Shown: positions 55,151 through 63,846 of the stretch, in pieces
How positions within the stretch are numbered: the stretch's first letter is position 1
Layout of the letters: each line of letters starts with the position of its first letter
From: Pantoea sp. RIT-PI-b
Lineage (GTDB): Bacteria; Pseudomonadota; Gammaproteobacteria; Enterobacterales; Enterobacteriaceae
Reading direction: 5' to 3'
Assembly: GCF_001187905.1 (NCBI RefSeq)
Contig: NZ_LGIS01000020.1
Coordinates: forward strand, 124,001 to 188,000
DNA: 64,000 nt
Program-made: the position numbers and the translations under genes
Notes under the pieces: model-generated
Database searches by the model: none
What the model saw: the letters and a program-made list of their open reading frames with translations, nothing else
Told to the model about the DNA's origin: nothing

Positions 55151-56491
55151 ATGACTGACAAATTAACGCTAGCCGTCAATCACGCGCTGAATGACGTCAG
55201 GCTTGCCCGTGCGCGCGCCATGCTAATCAACCCCGGCATGGGATTGGATGCCAAGCGTGAAAGCGCGTGGTGCGAATACGGCTTCAAAGATGACCTGTCA
55301 TTCGATGACCTTTACAAACTCTACCGGCGTGGCGGTATCGCTCATGGTGCAGTGAATAAGCTTGTCACCAACTGCTGGAAAACGAATCCGCAGGTAATCG
55401 AGGGTGAGCAATCCGACGATTCACGCGAGTTAACCGCGTGGGAGAAGGCCAGTAATCAGGTCTTCACTCACCGATTCTGGCGAACATTCGCCAAAGCTGA
55501 CATGCGACGCCTTGTTGGTCGCTGGGCTGGTATCCTCCTGCACATCAAAGACAGCAAAAACTGGGACCAGCCTGTCATAAAAGGTAAGGCGCTACAGAAA
55601 ATTACGCCGGTATGGGCCAGCGCATTGGAGGTTGGTAGCCGTGACAACAATGGCGCCATCACAATGTGGCAGTACAGCGAATCGTTGTCCGATGGCAGCA
55701 CGGCGCAGCGCGACATACATCCCGATCGCGTCCTGATAATTGGAGACATGTCGGATGATGAAATCGGATTCCTCGAGCCTGGATATAACGCCTGTGTCAG
55801 CCTTGAGAAAGTCGAAGGTGGTTCAGGTGAATCATTCCTGAAGAACGCCGCGCGCCAGCTAAATATCAACTTCGATAAAGAAATCGACTTCAACAATCTG
55901 GCCTCGCTTTATGGCGTCAGCGTCAATGAGTTGCAGGCGCGATTTGATGAGGTAGCCGTCGAAGTTAACCGCGGCAATGACACCACGCTAACGACTCAGG
56001 GCGCGACTGTAACACCGCTGGTATCAGCCGTTGCTGACCCATCGCCAACCTATGACGTGAACCTGAAGACCTTCAGCTCATCCGTAGACATGCCATCGCG
56101 CATCATCGTTGGTAATCAGTCAGGAGAGCGTGCCAGCACGGAAGACCAGATTTACTTTAATGGCCGCTGCCAGTCTCGCCGCGGCGACCTGTCGTTCGAC
56201 ATTGAGGATATGGTCGACAAGCTGACCTATCTGCAAATCATCAAGCCGGTCGGCAAGTTCAGCATTGTGTGGGATGAGCTCAACGAGCAGTCACCATCTG
56301 ACAAACTGGATAGCGCCACCAAGATGAGCACCATCAACCAGACATCTCTCGCATCTGGTGAGCAGGTATTCACAGTTGATGAAATTCGCGTAGCGGCTGG
56401 TTATGAACCGGGCGGCGGCGAACCATTGCCGGAGATTGATGATGGCGAAGAGGACGACAACGCCCAAACCGGCGATTCTACCCAGCAATAA
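55151..56491 (+). CDS. portal protein (DUF1073 family)
   Basis: The 446-residue protein has the DUF1073 portal features: DLYKLYRRGGIAHGAVNKLV near residues 54-73 and FSSSVDMPSRIIVGNQSGERAS. The ring of portal subunits is the DNA gate of the head. The C-terminal 40 residues are acidic. Confidence 0.88.
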   Translation: MTDKLTLAVNHALNDVRLARARAMLINPGMGLDAKRESAWCEYGFKDDLSFDDLYKLYRRGGIAHGAVNKLVTNCWKTNPQVIEGEQSDDSRELTAWEKASNQVFTHRFWRTFAKADMRRLVGRWAGILLHIKDSKNWDQPVIKGKALQKITPVWASALEVGSRDNNGAITMWQYSESLSDGSTAQRDIHPDRVLIIGDMSDDEIGFLEPGYNACVSLEKVEGGSGESFLKNAARQLNINFDKEIDFNNLASLYGVSVNELQARFDEVAVEVNRGNDTTLTTQGATVTPLVSAVADPSPTYDVNLKTFSSSVDMPSRIIVGNQSGERASTEDQIYFNGRCQSRRGDLSFDIEDMVDKLTYLQIIKPVGKFSIVWDELNEQSPSDKLDSATKMSTINQTSLASGEQVFTVDEIRVAAGYEPGGGEPLPEIDDGEEDDNAQTGDSTQQ

Positions 56492-57401
56492 GCAAGACCC
56501 GACCGGCATCGACCGGTTAGAGCGCAAGGCGATGAAGGATTTCGCCAGCCGCATGAAACGGATCGGCAAAGCCTACATCGCCGCACTTGAACGCTTCCCT
56601 GCAATCCTCGTTGTTAATGCCAGTTACGAATACCAGATTGACCCGCTCATCCTCACCATGACGCTCAATGATGCCAGCGTGCTTACTGACTCCATTCTTC
56701 TAAAGGGAGAGCAGAGCCACCACTGGTTCACTGAGACCTATGTTGAGGCGGCTGCTGTGCGCGGTACAGCTCAGGCGTTCGCGAACCTTTCTCAGCAGTC
56801 AGCAACGTATCTGGCTGACCGGCAATCACTTCAGTCGCTTCTGCTTAGCGAGCCTTATCAGCGTCGAATGTCGCTGGTCTATGCGCGTGAGTTCGAAGAG
56901 ATGAAAGGGTTGTCAGCTGAGACAAAGCGCAACATGGCGCGTGTGCTTACGGATGGCATGGGGCGCGGGCTGCATCCATCGGTAGTGGCTCGCAATCTGA
57001 GAAATCAGGTTGGCATTGAATCGCGCAGGGCTAACACCATCGCTCGCACAGAGCTGACTACAGCGCTCCGCAGGGCCAGATGGGATGAGGCTGACGAAGC
57101 AAAGAAAAACCTCGGGCTGAATATCCGGCTCATGCATTTCTCCGCACTAAGCCCGACAACGCGCCAGTCTCACGCTTTTCGCCATGCTCACATCTACACA
57201 GTCGAAGAGGTGAGGGCGTGGTACGCCACCGGAGCGAATGCGATCAATTGCAAATGCTCGCAGGTAGAGGTACTGGTCGATGCCAAAGGCAACCCGGTTA
57301 ACTCGAAAGTTGTCGAGATGGCGCAGAAAGAATTCAGGCAGTGGAAATCACTCGCCGCAAACCAATCACATCACTGCTGCGGACACAGGCACGCGGCTTA
57401 A
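56442..57401 (+). CDS. minor head (Mu F/SPP1 gp7-like) protein
   Basis: The 319-residue protein ends with the domain typical of minor head proteins: VARNLRNQVGIESRRANTIARTELTTA (in part), HFSALSPTTRQSHAFRHAHIYTVEE and ANAINCKCSQ. ATG 56442 is 7 bases after GGAG and overlaps the portal gene's end by 50 bases. Confidence 0.87.
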   Translation: MAKRTTTPKPAILPSNKQDPTGIDRLERKAMKDFASRMKRIGKAYIAALERFPAILVVNASYEYQIDPLILTMTLNDASVLTDSILLKGEQSHHWFTETYVEAAAVRGTAQAFANLSQQSATYLADRQSLQSLLLSEPYQRRMSLVYAREFEEMKGLSAETKRNMARVLTDGMGRGLHPSVVARNLRNQVGIESRRANTIARTELTTALRRARWDEADEAKKNLGLNIRLMHFSALSPTTRQSHAFRHAHIYTVEEVRAWYATGANAINCKCSQVEVLVDAKGNPVNSKVVEMAQKEFRQWKSLAANQSHHCCGHRHAA

Positions 57402-57414
57402 TCGAGAGATAACC

Positions 57415-58689
57415 ATGACTATGCAGGTCAACGTCACCACCAAGGTGAACAGTCAGGCTATTCGCCGTGAAACGCATAACGGGCGTGCTCACCTGGTTCT
57501 GCCAAGTTACACGCTGCCGGCCAACGTTGTGATGAACGGCGGTCTGTATTCAGCCGCTGAAATCGACGCTCACTATCAGGGGCTGGAAGGAACGCTGGCG
57601 CCACTTGGACACCCCACCGTAGACGGACAGTTTGTTTCCGCATTCTCACCTGAAGGTATCAACGCCGGACATATCGGCGCGTGGAACCGCAATGTGAAGA
57701 AATCTGGCAACCGCATTTACGCAGAGAAGTGGGTTGATACCGTTGTTGCCAATCAGAGTGAAGGCGGTCGCGAGCTTTTGGAGCGCGTAGCAGCAATTGA
57801 GCGCGGTGAAGACGTGCCGCCGATTCATACCAGCGTCGCCGTATTCCTTGAGCAGCTGGAAGCTAACGAAGAGCAGAAGTCGCAGGGCATAGAGTGGGTA
57901 GCGAAGATCAACGCTATGGACCACGACGCCATTCTGCTGCATGAGGTCGGTGCTGCACAGCCAGAGCAGGGTGTTGGCCTGATGGTTAACGCTGACCAGG
58001 CCAAATCACTCAAAGCTAACTCAGGTGCACTGGTTGGCGAATCCTATCGCGAGCGCGAGCGCCGTATCGAACAGGCTGCCCGAGACAAGTTTGTAACCGG
58101 ACCCGACGATTACGCGTGGATTGCTGACTTCACCGATTCGCAGGCGATCGTCATTCGCAATGGTGGCGACGCTCAGGTTTACGGCTACAGCAGCGACGGC
58201 GGGAAAATCACTTTCGATGATGCCGGTTCAAAGGTAGCTCGTCAGGAATCATGGGTGGCAATCGCTGCCAACAAATTCAAATCACTATTCACTCCGCAGG
58301 AAGCTCCTGCAACAAACCACCAAACGGAGGGCGATATGCCTTTAACCAAAGAAGAACTGGAACAGATCGGCACTATCGTCAGCAGCGCTATTGCTGCGAA
58401 CAACGAAGCGTCACTGAAGCCAATTACCGAAGCGCTTTCAGGCATTCAGGCGAATCAGAAAACGCTCTCTGATGCTTTGACGGCCAACTCACGCGCCGAA
58501 GAACAGACCATGCGAGATGCAGTTAAAGCGGTGCACGGCGACATCATTGCTAATGCGCTGACAGGCGAAGCGCTGAAAGAGATGTTCAGCAAGCTTGGTG
58601 AAGCCACCCAGATCGGTGCAAACAGCGCCAAAAACCCACCTGTGACCGGCGCACCAGATCCGGCTGTTTACTTTGGAGGTGCTGCGTAA
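57415..58689 (+). CDS. DUF2213-like protein, probable prohead protease with nested scaffold
   Basis: The 424-residue protein has an N-terminal domain with HLVLPSYTLPANVVMNGGLY and TLAPLGHPTVDGQFVSAF, and later INAMDHDAILLHE. Family and position suggest a head-maturation protease. After about residue 300 comes a helical Gln/Ala-rich part that resembles scaffolds and has its own start. ATG 57415 is used. An upstream extension would lie in the previous gene. Confidence 0.78.
   Translation: MTMQVNVTTKVNSQAIRRETHNGRAHLVLPSYTLPANVVMNGGLYSAAEIDAHYQGLEGTLAPLGHPTVDGQFVSAFSPEGINAGHIGAWNRNVKKSGNRIYAEKWVDTVVANQSEGGRELLERVAAIERGEDVPPIHTSVAVFLEQLEANEEQKSQGIEWVAKINAMDHDAILLHEVGAAQPEQGVGLMVNADQAKSLKANSGALVGESYRERERRIEQAARDKFVTGPDDYAWIADFTDSQAIVIRNGGDAQVYGYSSDGGKITFDDAGSKVARQESWVAIAANKFKSLFTPQEAPATNHQTEGDMPLTKEELEQIGTIVSSAIAANNEASLKPITEALSGIQANQKTLSDALTANSRAEEQTMRDAVKAVHGDIIANALTGEALKEMFSKLGEATQIGANSAKNPPVTGAPDPAVYFGGAA
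58336..58689 (+). CDS. nested in-frame scaffold protein (117 aa), predicted
   Basis: Inside the protease-like gene and in the same frame, GGAGG (58326-58330) lies 5 bases before ATG 58336 (MPLTKEELEQIG). The product would be the helical C-terminal part alone. Lambda makes scaffold Nu3 from within the C gene in this way. Confidence 0.6.
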   Translation: MPLTKEELEQIGTIVSSAIAANNEASLKPITEALSGIQANQKTLSDALTANSRAEEQTMRDAVKAVHGDIIANALTGEALKEMFSKLGEATQIGANSAKNPPVTGAPDPAVYFGGAA

Positions 58690-59135
58690 TGGCACGTTAT
58701 CGTCGAGTAAATATTGACGGTCAGTCTCTGTACAAGACCGAAACCCGCGTTACCGCTGCAGCACTGCAGCCGGGTACCGCGGCAGTCATCAATGACGACA
58801 ATGAGTTCGCGCAGGCCACCGCGCTGGCTGGTCGTCTCTACATCATCGACGTTGCTTACCATCAGGGCCTGAACATCACTGAGGCTGTGCCTGCTGGTGA
58901 TTCTGCTGTGGGTAATTACGTCGAGGAAGGCCGTGAGCTCGCGCTGCGCTGCGTGCCGGGAACCTATGAGAAGGATTCCCCGATCAAGCTCGGCACCAAT
59001 GGCAACTTCACACTGGCAACTTCAGACACCGACTCGGTAATCGGCTACAGCCAGGACGAAGCGACCATTGCCGCGAGCACCTTTGATTTCATCCGTGTTC
59101 GTACGCGCGTCGGCACTATTGCCGCTGGCGCTTAA
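58689..59135 (+). CDS. probable head decoration protein (148 aa)
   Basis: The beta-rich protein (GTAAVINDDNEFAQATA, then YVEEGRELALRCVPGTYEKD) lies between scaffold and capsid genes, where decoration proteins are found. The start overlaps the previous stop by one base. Confidence 0.68.
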   Translation: MARYRRVNIDGQSLYKTETRVTAAALQPGTAAVINDDNEFAQATALAGRLYIIDVAYHQGLNITEAVPAGDSAVGNYVEEGRELALRCVPGTYEKDSPIKLGTNGNFTLATSDTDSVIGYSQDEATIAASTFDFIRVRTRVGTIAAGA

Positions 59136-59149
59136 TCAGGAGAATAAGA

Positions 59150-60247
59150 ATGTATTTTACCGCTGAAACACTGGCTGCTAACAGCCGACTGCGCGGACAC
59201 TGGAATGAGCTGTGGGCGAACCGTGACATCTTCAATGCCCAGCACGACATGATGGTCAACGCGTTCCGCGCGCGCATGACGCATGAAATGCTGGCAGCGA
59301 ATGCCATCGGCGGCTTCACTCGCGAATTCTGGGCTGAGATTGACCGCCAGATTATCCAGATGCGCGATCAGGAAATTGGCATGGAAATCGTCAATGACCT
59401 AATGGGCGTGCAGACCGTTCTGCCGATTGGCAAAACCGCGAAACTGTACAACATCTCTGGCGATATCGCCGACGACGTATCGATCAGCATCGATGGTCAG
59501 GCGCCGTACTCCTTCGACCACACAGAATTCGGTTCTGATGGCGACCCGATTCCGGTGTTCACCGCTGGTTATGGCGTCAACTGGCGTCACGCTGCAGGCC
59601 TGAGCACTGTAGGCATCGATCTTGCTCTGGACTCTCAGGCTGCCAAGATGCGCAAGTTCCACAAAAAGCGCGTCAACTTCTACCTGAACGGCGATGCATC
59701 CATCTCTGTTGATGGTTACAAAGCGCAGGGCATCAAGAACCACCGCAACACTCAGAAGATTAATCTGGGTAGCGGCGCCGGCGGCGCGAATATCAATCTG
59801 ACCACCGCGACCCCGGCGCAACTGCTGGCGTTCTTCGGTCCGGTTGGCCCATTTGGTGTGAATGCGCGCACCAACAAAGTGACCGCTTACGACAAGATGT
59901 GGGTTAGCCCTGAAATCTGGGCGAACATGGCGAAGCCTTACCTGGTAGACATCAACACCGGCACCAATGCAATCCTGAGCGGCACTGTGCTGGATGCGAT
60001 CAGCAAGTTCATCCCGGTTAAGTCTATCCAGATGACCTATGCGCTTTCGGGCAATGAATTCATCGCCTATGAACGCCGTCAGGACGTTATCTCTCCGCTG
60101 GTTGGTATGGCTGTCGGTGTTGTGCCGCTGCCGCGCCCGAAGCCGCAGAGCAATTACAACTTCCAGATCATGTCTGCTGAAGGTTTGCAGATTAAAAAGG
60201 ATGGCGAAGGCTTGTCCGGCGTTGTCTATGGCGCCAACCTGGCTTAA
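59150..60247 (+). CDS. major capsid protein
   Basis: The 365-residue protein lies just after scaffold and decoration genes and is rich in beta structure (VLPIGKTAKLYNISGDIADD, ... NFYLNGDASISVDGYKAQG). A strong ribosome site (CAGGAG) fits high expression. Its HK97-like fold is inferred from position and length. Confidence 0.82.
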   Translation: MYFTAETLAANSRLRGHWNELWANRDIFNAQHDMMVNAFRARMTHEMLAANAIGGFTREFWAEIDRQIIQMRDQEIGMEIVNDLMGVQTVLPIGKTAKLYNISGDIADDVSISIDGQAPYSFDHTEFGSDGDPIPVFTAGYGVNWRHAAGLSTVGIDLALDSQAAKMRKFHKKRVNFYLNGDASISVDGYKAQGIKNHRNTQKINLGSGAGGANINLTTATPAQLLAFFGPVGPFGVNARTNKVTAYDKMWVSPEIWANMAKPYLVDINTGTNAILSGTVLDAISKFIPVKSIQMTYALSGNEFIAYERRQDVISPLVGMAVGVVPLPRPKPQSNYNFQIMSAEGLQIKKDGEGLSGVVYGANLA

Positions 60248-60256
60248 GGAGCAATC

Positions 60257-60553
60257 ATGGCTGACAAATACGAAGTGATTAAGCCGTGGCACGGCGTGGC
60301 AAAGGGTGATGTGGTCGAGCTGAAAACGGTTCATCCCTCGCTGAAGCCGCATGTGCGTAAGCTATCTGACAAAGCATCGGCTGAACTGGTACCAGCAACT
60401 CCAAATGCAGGCACCGATAAGCAGGCGCGCAAAGAAGCGATCGCCAAACGTCTGGATGAACTCGGCATCGAGTACAAAGGCACGCTTGGAGCTGACAAGC
60501 TGACGGAGCTGTTACCAGATGGCGAGCTCGAAAAGCTTTTCCCTGCTGAATAA
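60257..60553 (+). CDS. small protein with HeH/LEM-type C-terminal domain (98 aa)
   Basis: The N-terminal half is beta-like (YEVIKPWHGVAKGDVVEL). The C-terminal half (RKEAIAKRLDELGIEYKGTLGADKL) is a helix-extended-helix DNA-binding motif. Found after capsid genes in related phages. Confidence 0.72.
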   Translation: MADKYEVIKPWHGVAKGDVVELKTVHPSLKPHVRKLSDKASAELVPATPNAGTDKQARKEAIAKRLDELGIEYKGTLGADKLTELLPDGELEKLFPAE

Positions 60554-60555
60554 CA

Positions 60556-60578
60556 GCCGCCGCGATGGCGGTTTTTTT
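60556..60578 (+). terminator. terminator after the capsid gene cluster
   Basis: CCGCC/GGCGG arms with a GCGAT loop and seven T. Confidence 0.82.
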
Positions 60579-60610
60579 ATGCCCTGTTTCGGCGGGGCTA
60601 AGAGGTATTC

Positions 60611-61012
60611 ATGGTTACCCAGGAACAGGCAAAAGAGTATCTGGTGAGCCAGGGTATTACGCTGCCAGACTTTATCGTCGCGGCGCTGGTTGAGCAGGCG
60701 AACAGCATTCAGGAATGTCTGGACGCTAACTACACGCCAGCGACAGCATTACTAATTCAAATGTACCTGTTAGGAATGATGGGGCTGGGGCAGGGCGATA
60801 AATACATCAGCTCTCAGTCAGCCCCATCTGGTGCTTCGAGGTCATTCCGCTATGGCTCATTCGCCGATCGGTGGAAAGGGTCGCTCGGATTGCTGCGAGG
60901 GCTGGATAAATTCGGTTGCGCGTCTGCACTGATACCGGCCGACCCAACTCAGCAAGCGTTTGCCGGAATCTGGATTGGTAAGGGTGGTTGCATGTGTGGT
61001 GATAAGCGATGA
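60611..61012 (+). CDS. probable head-tail connector (133 aa)
   Basis: This helical protein (VTQEQAKEYLVSQGITLPDF ...) is placed where the head-completion (adaptor) protein is found. Its C-terminus is Cys/Gly-rich. The family is not certain. Confidence 0.65.
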   Translation: MVTQEQAKEYLVSQGITLPDFIVAALVEQANSIQECLDANYTPATALLIQMYLLGMMGLGQGDKYISSQSAPSGASRSFRYGSFADRWKGSLGLLRGLDKFGCASALIPADPTQQAFAGIWIGKGGCMCGDKR

Positions 61013-61176
61013 GCTGGCTACCGGCATCACAACCGCCTAAGCCATTCGACCGCGTGTGGGTGAAAACTTCAAACGGCCGGCAGACAACCGGCTACGTGAA
61101 CAGCGGCGGCGAGTGGGTGATTAACTGCCCGCGCATTGCTGCTGAGAAACCCTCAGTGACCAGTTGGAGGAAATAG
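61009..61176 (+). CDS. small phage protein (55 aa)
   Basis: The frame encodes MSWLPASQPPKPFDRVWVKTS and a beta-like middle (QTTGYVNSGGEWVINCP). It is coupled by ATGA to the gene before and overlaps the ribosome site of the next. Confidence 0.65.
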   Translation: MSWLPASQPPKPFDRVWVKTSNGRQTTGYVNSGGEWVINCPRIAAEKPSVTSWRK

Positions 61177-61178
61177 CA

Positions 61179-61526
61179 GTGACCGCTACAGCAAATTGGT
61201 CATATACGGCTAAAGCTACCTACTGGCGCAAGTTAGGTGAGGACGAGTACGGCGATTCATTAGGATTTGCCGCGCCTGTACTCATCGATTGTGACTATGA
61301 GGGAGGGCTTTCATCAAGGCTTGGCGATATTGGTAAAGAGTTAACTGCGAGCAATACGTTTTGGACCGAGTTTTCCGAAGCAAAGCGTGGCGATTACCTT
61401 TTCATCGGCGAATCTTCCGAATCAGACCCTATCAAAGCAGGCGCTGACGAAGTTATGCGCTCAATTCAGTACGCAGACACGTTTGATCGCATCGCAGATG
61501 ACTGGGCGATAATTACCGGAGTGTAG
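61179..61526 (+). CDS. probable head-tail stopper (115 aa)
   Basis: The start is GTG 61179, 8 bases after GGAGG. A TTG 15 bases upstream is less likely. The protein has TYWRKLGEDEYGDSLGFA and RGDYLFIG, the design of small head-closure proteins. The assignment is by position. Confidence 0.62.
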   Translation: MTATANWSYTAKATYWRKLGEDEYGDSLGFAAPVLIDCDYEGGLSSRLGDIGKELTASNTFWTEFSEAKRGDYLFIGESSESDPIKAGADEVMRSIQYADTFDRIADDWAIITGV

Positions 61527-61528
61527 CC

Positions 61529-61897
61529 ATGGGCGTGAAAGTAAAAGGCATCAGGCAGGTTTCACGCAACGTTAACCGCGCTATCGATAACATTCAGGAC
61601 CGGCGCATTGTTCGCGCGCTTACAGTGGCGATGCTCATTGGTGGTACGCGTGCGGCGCTTTATACCGCCATCGACACTTCTTTTCTGATTAACAGTCAGT
61701 TCCGGGAAATCATCGTAAATGGTACGCGTATAACCGGACGAGTGGGCTATACGGCCAGTTATGCGGCTTACGTCCATGACCCAGCGAACCCGCAGAGATT
61801 CCGTCGCGCCACGGCCAAAAAAGAGTTTCTGACACTCGGGTTTGAGGATGAGCGATCGCTGATTGATAGCTCAGTCCACAAGGAGATGTCGCTTTGA
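61529..61897 (+). CDS. HK97 gp10-like / tail completion protein (122 aa)
   Basis: The protein has a helical N-terminus (RNVNRAIDNIQDRRIVRAL) and RVGYTASYAAYVHDPANPQRFRR, similar to gp10-type tail completion proteins. It overlaps the next gene by 4 bases. Confidence 0.7.
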   Translation: MGVKVKGIRQVSRNVNRAIDNIQDRRIVRALTVAMLIGGTRAALYTAIDTSFLINSQFREIIVNGTRITGRVGYTASYAAYVHDPANPQRFRRATAKKEFLTLGFEDERSLIDSSVHKEMSL

Positions 61898-62277
61898 ACC
61901 CTCCAATGCATACGCGCGTTCGCAATCACTTTGTTGATGCTGGCCTAACTGCTGGATTCACCACGCAATTGCTGGTCTGGAATGACAGCGGCAAATTGAC
62001 CGACTCATTCATGGTGTTCAGGCCAAATGGCGGCTCTCCAATCCGCGATGAATTGGGCGCCGAATATTATGTGATGGTCGACGTGATCGGCTCGAAAGGT
62101 GGCAACGGAGCGGTCGATGAGCGCGTGCAGCAAATTATCAGCAGCATCCAAACCAACTCAATTTCAGATAGCTGTATCGGCTATATCGAGAACTTCGGCG
62201 GAATTCCCTCGCCAGTTCTCACCACCGAAGGCCGCCTGGTCTATCGGCTTCAGTTTGCAATCAAGTACGGCGAATAG
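61894..62277 (+). CDS. tail terminator-like protein (127 aa)
   Basis: The position before the tail tube and the order (RNHFVDAGLTAGF ... FRPNGGSPIRDELGAEYYVMVDVIG, in part) suit the gpU-type terminator that stops tube growth. Confidence 0.7.
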   Translation: MNPPMHTRVRNHFVDAGLTAGFTTQLLVWNDSGKLTDSFMVFRPNGGSPIRDELGAEYYVMVDVIGSKGGNGAVDERVQQIISSIQTNSISDSCIGYIENFGGIPSPVLTTEGRLVYRLQFAIKYGE

Positions 62278-62303
62278 CCGATAACACCAAAGAGGAATTA
62301 CCC

Positions 62304-63050
62304 ATGGCAGCAAATTGCCCAACGGACAACACAAAGTTGTTTGGCCGCGCCATTGTGCTCGAAGTAGCCGATGGTTGCGCCGATGCGGTACCGCTGGAGT
62401 CGGAGTGGAAAGCTCTGGCTGCTGGCACCAGTAAAGGCTTCGACTTCTCGCCTAACAGCGTGACATCAGATGCAGATGACACCAAAGGCTATGTTGAAAA
62501 TATCGTGACCAATGCTGACTTCACTATCTCGTTTGAGGGTGAGGTGCGCCGTAATGACAAACTGGATCAGTTCGGCGTAGGTCGATTGATTAAGTACTTC
62601 AACACCGAAATTCAGGCAACTCGCCAGCCAACGCTGTGGGTGCGCATGGAGTTCGGCCCGGTGACATTCATCGGCTACATGCTGATCAACGCACTGAGCT
62701 CAGACGGTGGCACAAACGACATCATCACTTTCTCTACCGAGTTCAAAGTAGCCGATGCCGACACCATTCAGGTTGTCGACACCGATAACGAAGTACCTGT
62801 GACCGGCGTAACGCTGACCCCTGCCACAACCTCTGTCGCTGTGGGTGCCACTCGTCAGTTGGCGGCGGCAGTGGCTCCAAGTGATGCAACGGATAAATCT
62901 GGTGTATGGGCGTCATCTGACACATCTAAGTTCACCATCAGCACATCAGGTCTTATCACTGGCGTAGCGGCTGGTACCGGCAATGCAACGTTCACCACAA
63001 CCGATGGTGCGAAAGTTGGCACTACCGCAGTGACCGTAACCGCTTCGTAA
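62304..63050 (+). CDS. major tail tube protein with Ig-like C-terminal domain
   Basis: Residues 1-160 form the tube domain. Residues about 167-248 are a Big_2 bacterial Ig-like domain (VTGVTLTPATTSVAVGATRQL ... GLITGVAAGTGNATFT). Such domains decorate lambda-type tail tubes (lambda gpV has one) and may help adhesion. A good ribosome site (GAGGAAT) precedes it. Confidence 0.87.
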   Translation: MAANCPTDNTKLFGRAIVLEVADGCADAVPLESEWKALAAGTSKGFDFSPNSVTSDADDTKGYVENIVTNADFTISFEGEVRRNDKLDQFGVGRLIKYFNTEIQATRQPTLWVRMEFGPVTFIGYMLINALSSDGGTNDIITFSTEFKVADADTIQVVDTDNEVPVTGVTLTPATTSVAVGATRQLAAAVAPSDATDKSGVWASSDTSKFTISTSGLITGVAAGTGNATFTTTDGAKVGTTAVTVTAS

Positions 63051-63109
63051 TAGCCATTTCAGGGGCTTCCACCTGGTGGCCCCGAAAATGATTTTTACCG
63101 GATTAACTC

Positions 63110-63784
63110 ATGACCCCGATGAAAGAGATTGGCGAGTGCCTGATATCAACGAATGACACTGATTACATGTTTCGCCCATCGTTTGCCAACATGATGCGCA
63201 TTGGTGGGCCGCAGGAGATCGTGCAGGCGTTTTACGACTTGCATAGCGATGAGGTGACGCCGCTTATTGAGCGTGCCGCAGCGGCTTACGGGCATATTCC
63301 AGCATGGCTTATCGAACATGTCCGCAACAGCTCATACGGCAAACGCGCATTAATGGCAGCCATAACCGTGATGGAGGCATGTAGTGATATGGACCTCTCA
63401 CCGCTGATTGGTGAAATTCGCCCGGCAAAAGCTAAAGGAAGGGCATTTAAGCGCCGCGCCGGCCAGATGGGAGACTTCGAAATATTGCTGATAGCTCAAT
63501 CGCTCATCACTCACGGCATCATCGGCAAAGCTAAGGTGCGCCAGTTACAGCGACACGAGAACAGCACCGGAACATCCGAGTTTTCAGCCTTCGAATACAT
63601 CAGCGCCGCGCGTAATCACTTCGGCATCAGCAGGGAAGAGGCTGAGCGGCTGACCATGACAGAATTTCAGCACATGTTGAACGCCAAATACCCGGACCAG
63701 AAGGGATTCACGCGCGAAGAGTACGATGCCGTTGCGGATGATTACCTTGCCAAAAAGGCCAAAAGGCTCGCAAATGCAGCCTGA
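63110..63784 (+). CDS. tail assembly protein (DUF6246-like, 224 aa)
   Basis: The helical protein (MKEIGECLISTNDTDYMFRPSFANM, in part) lies between tube and tape measure, the place of tail assembly chaperones. Unlike lambda G/GT there is no visible slippery frameshift site with a second frame. A terminator follows. Confidence 0.72.
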   Translation: MTPMKEIGECLISTNDTDYMFRPSFANMMRIGGPQEIVQAFYDLHSDEVTPLIERAAAAYGHIPAWLIEHVRNSSYGKRALMAAITVMEACSDMDLSPLIGEIRPAKAKGRAFKRRAGQMGDFEILLIAQSLITHGIIGKAKVRQLQRHENSTGTSEFSAFEYISAARNHFGISREEAERLTMTEFQHMLNAKYPDQKGFTREEYDAVADDYLAKKAKRLANAA

Positions 63785-63805
63785 TTAAACCAATGAAATA
63801 ACAAA

Positions 63806-63828
63806 CCTCGCTCCGGCGGGGTTTTTTT
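63806..63828 (+). terminator. terminator before the tape measure gene
   Basis: CCTCGC/GCGGGG arms with a TCCG loop and seven T. Confidence 0.8.
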
Positions 63829-63846
63829 ATGCCCGGAGAATAGCGA

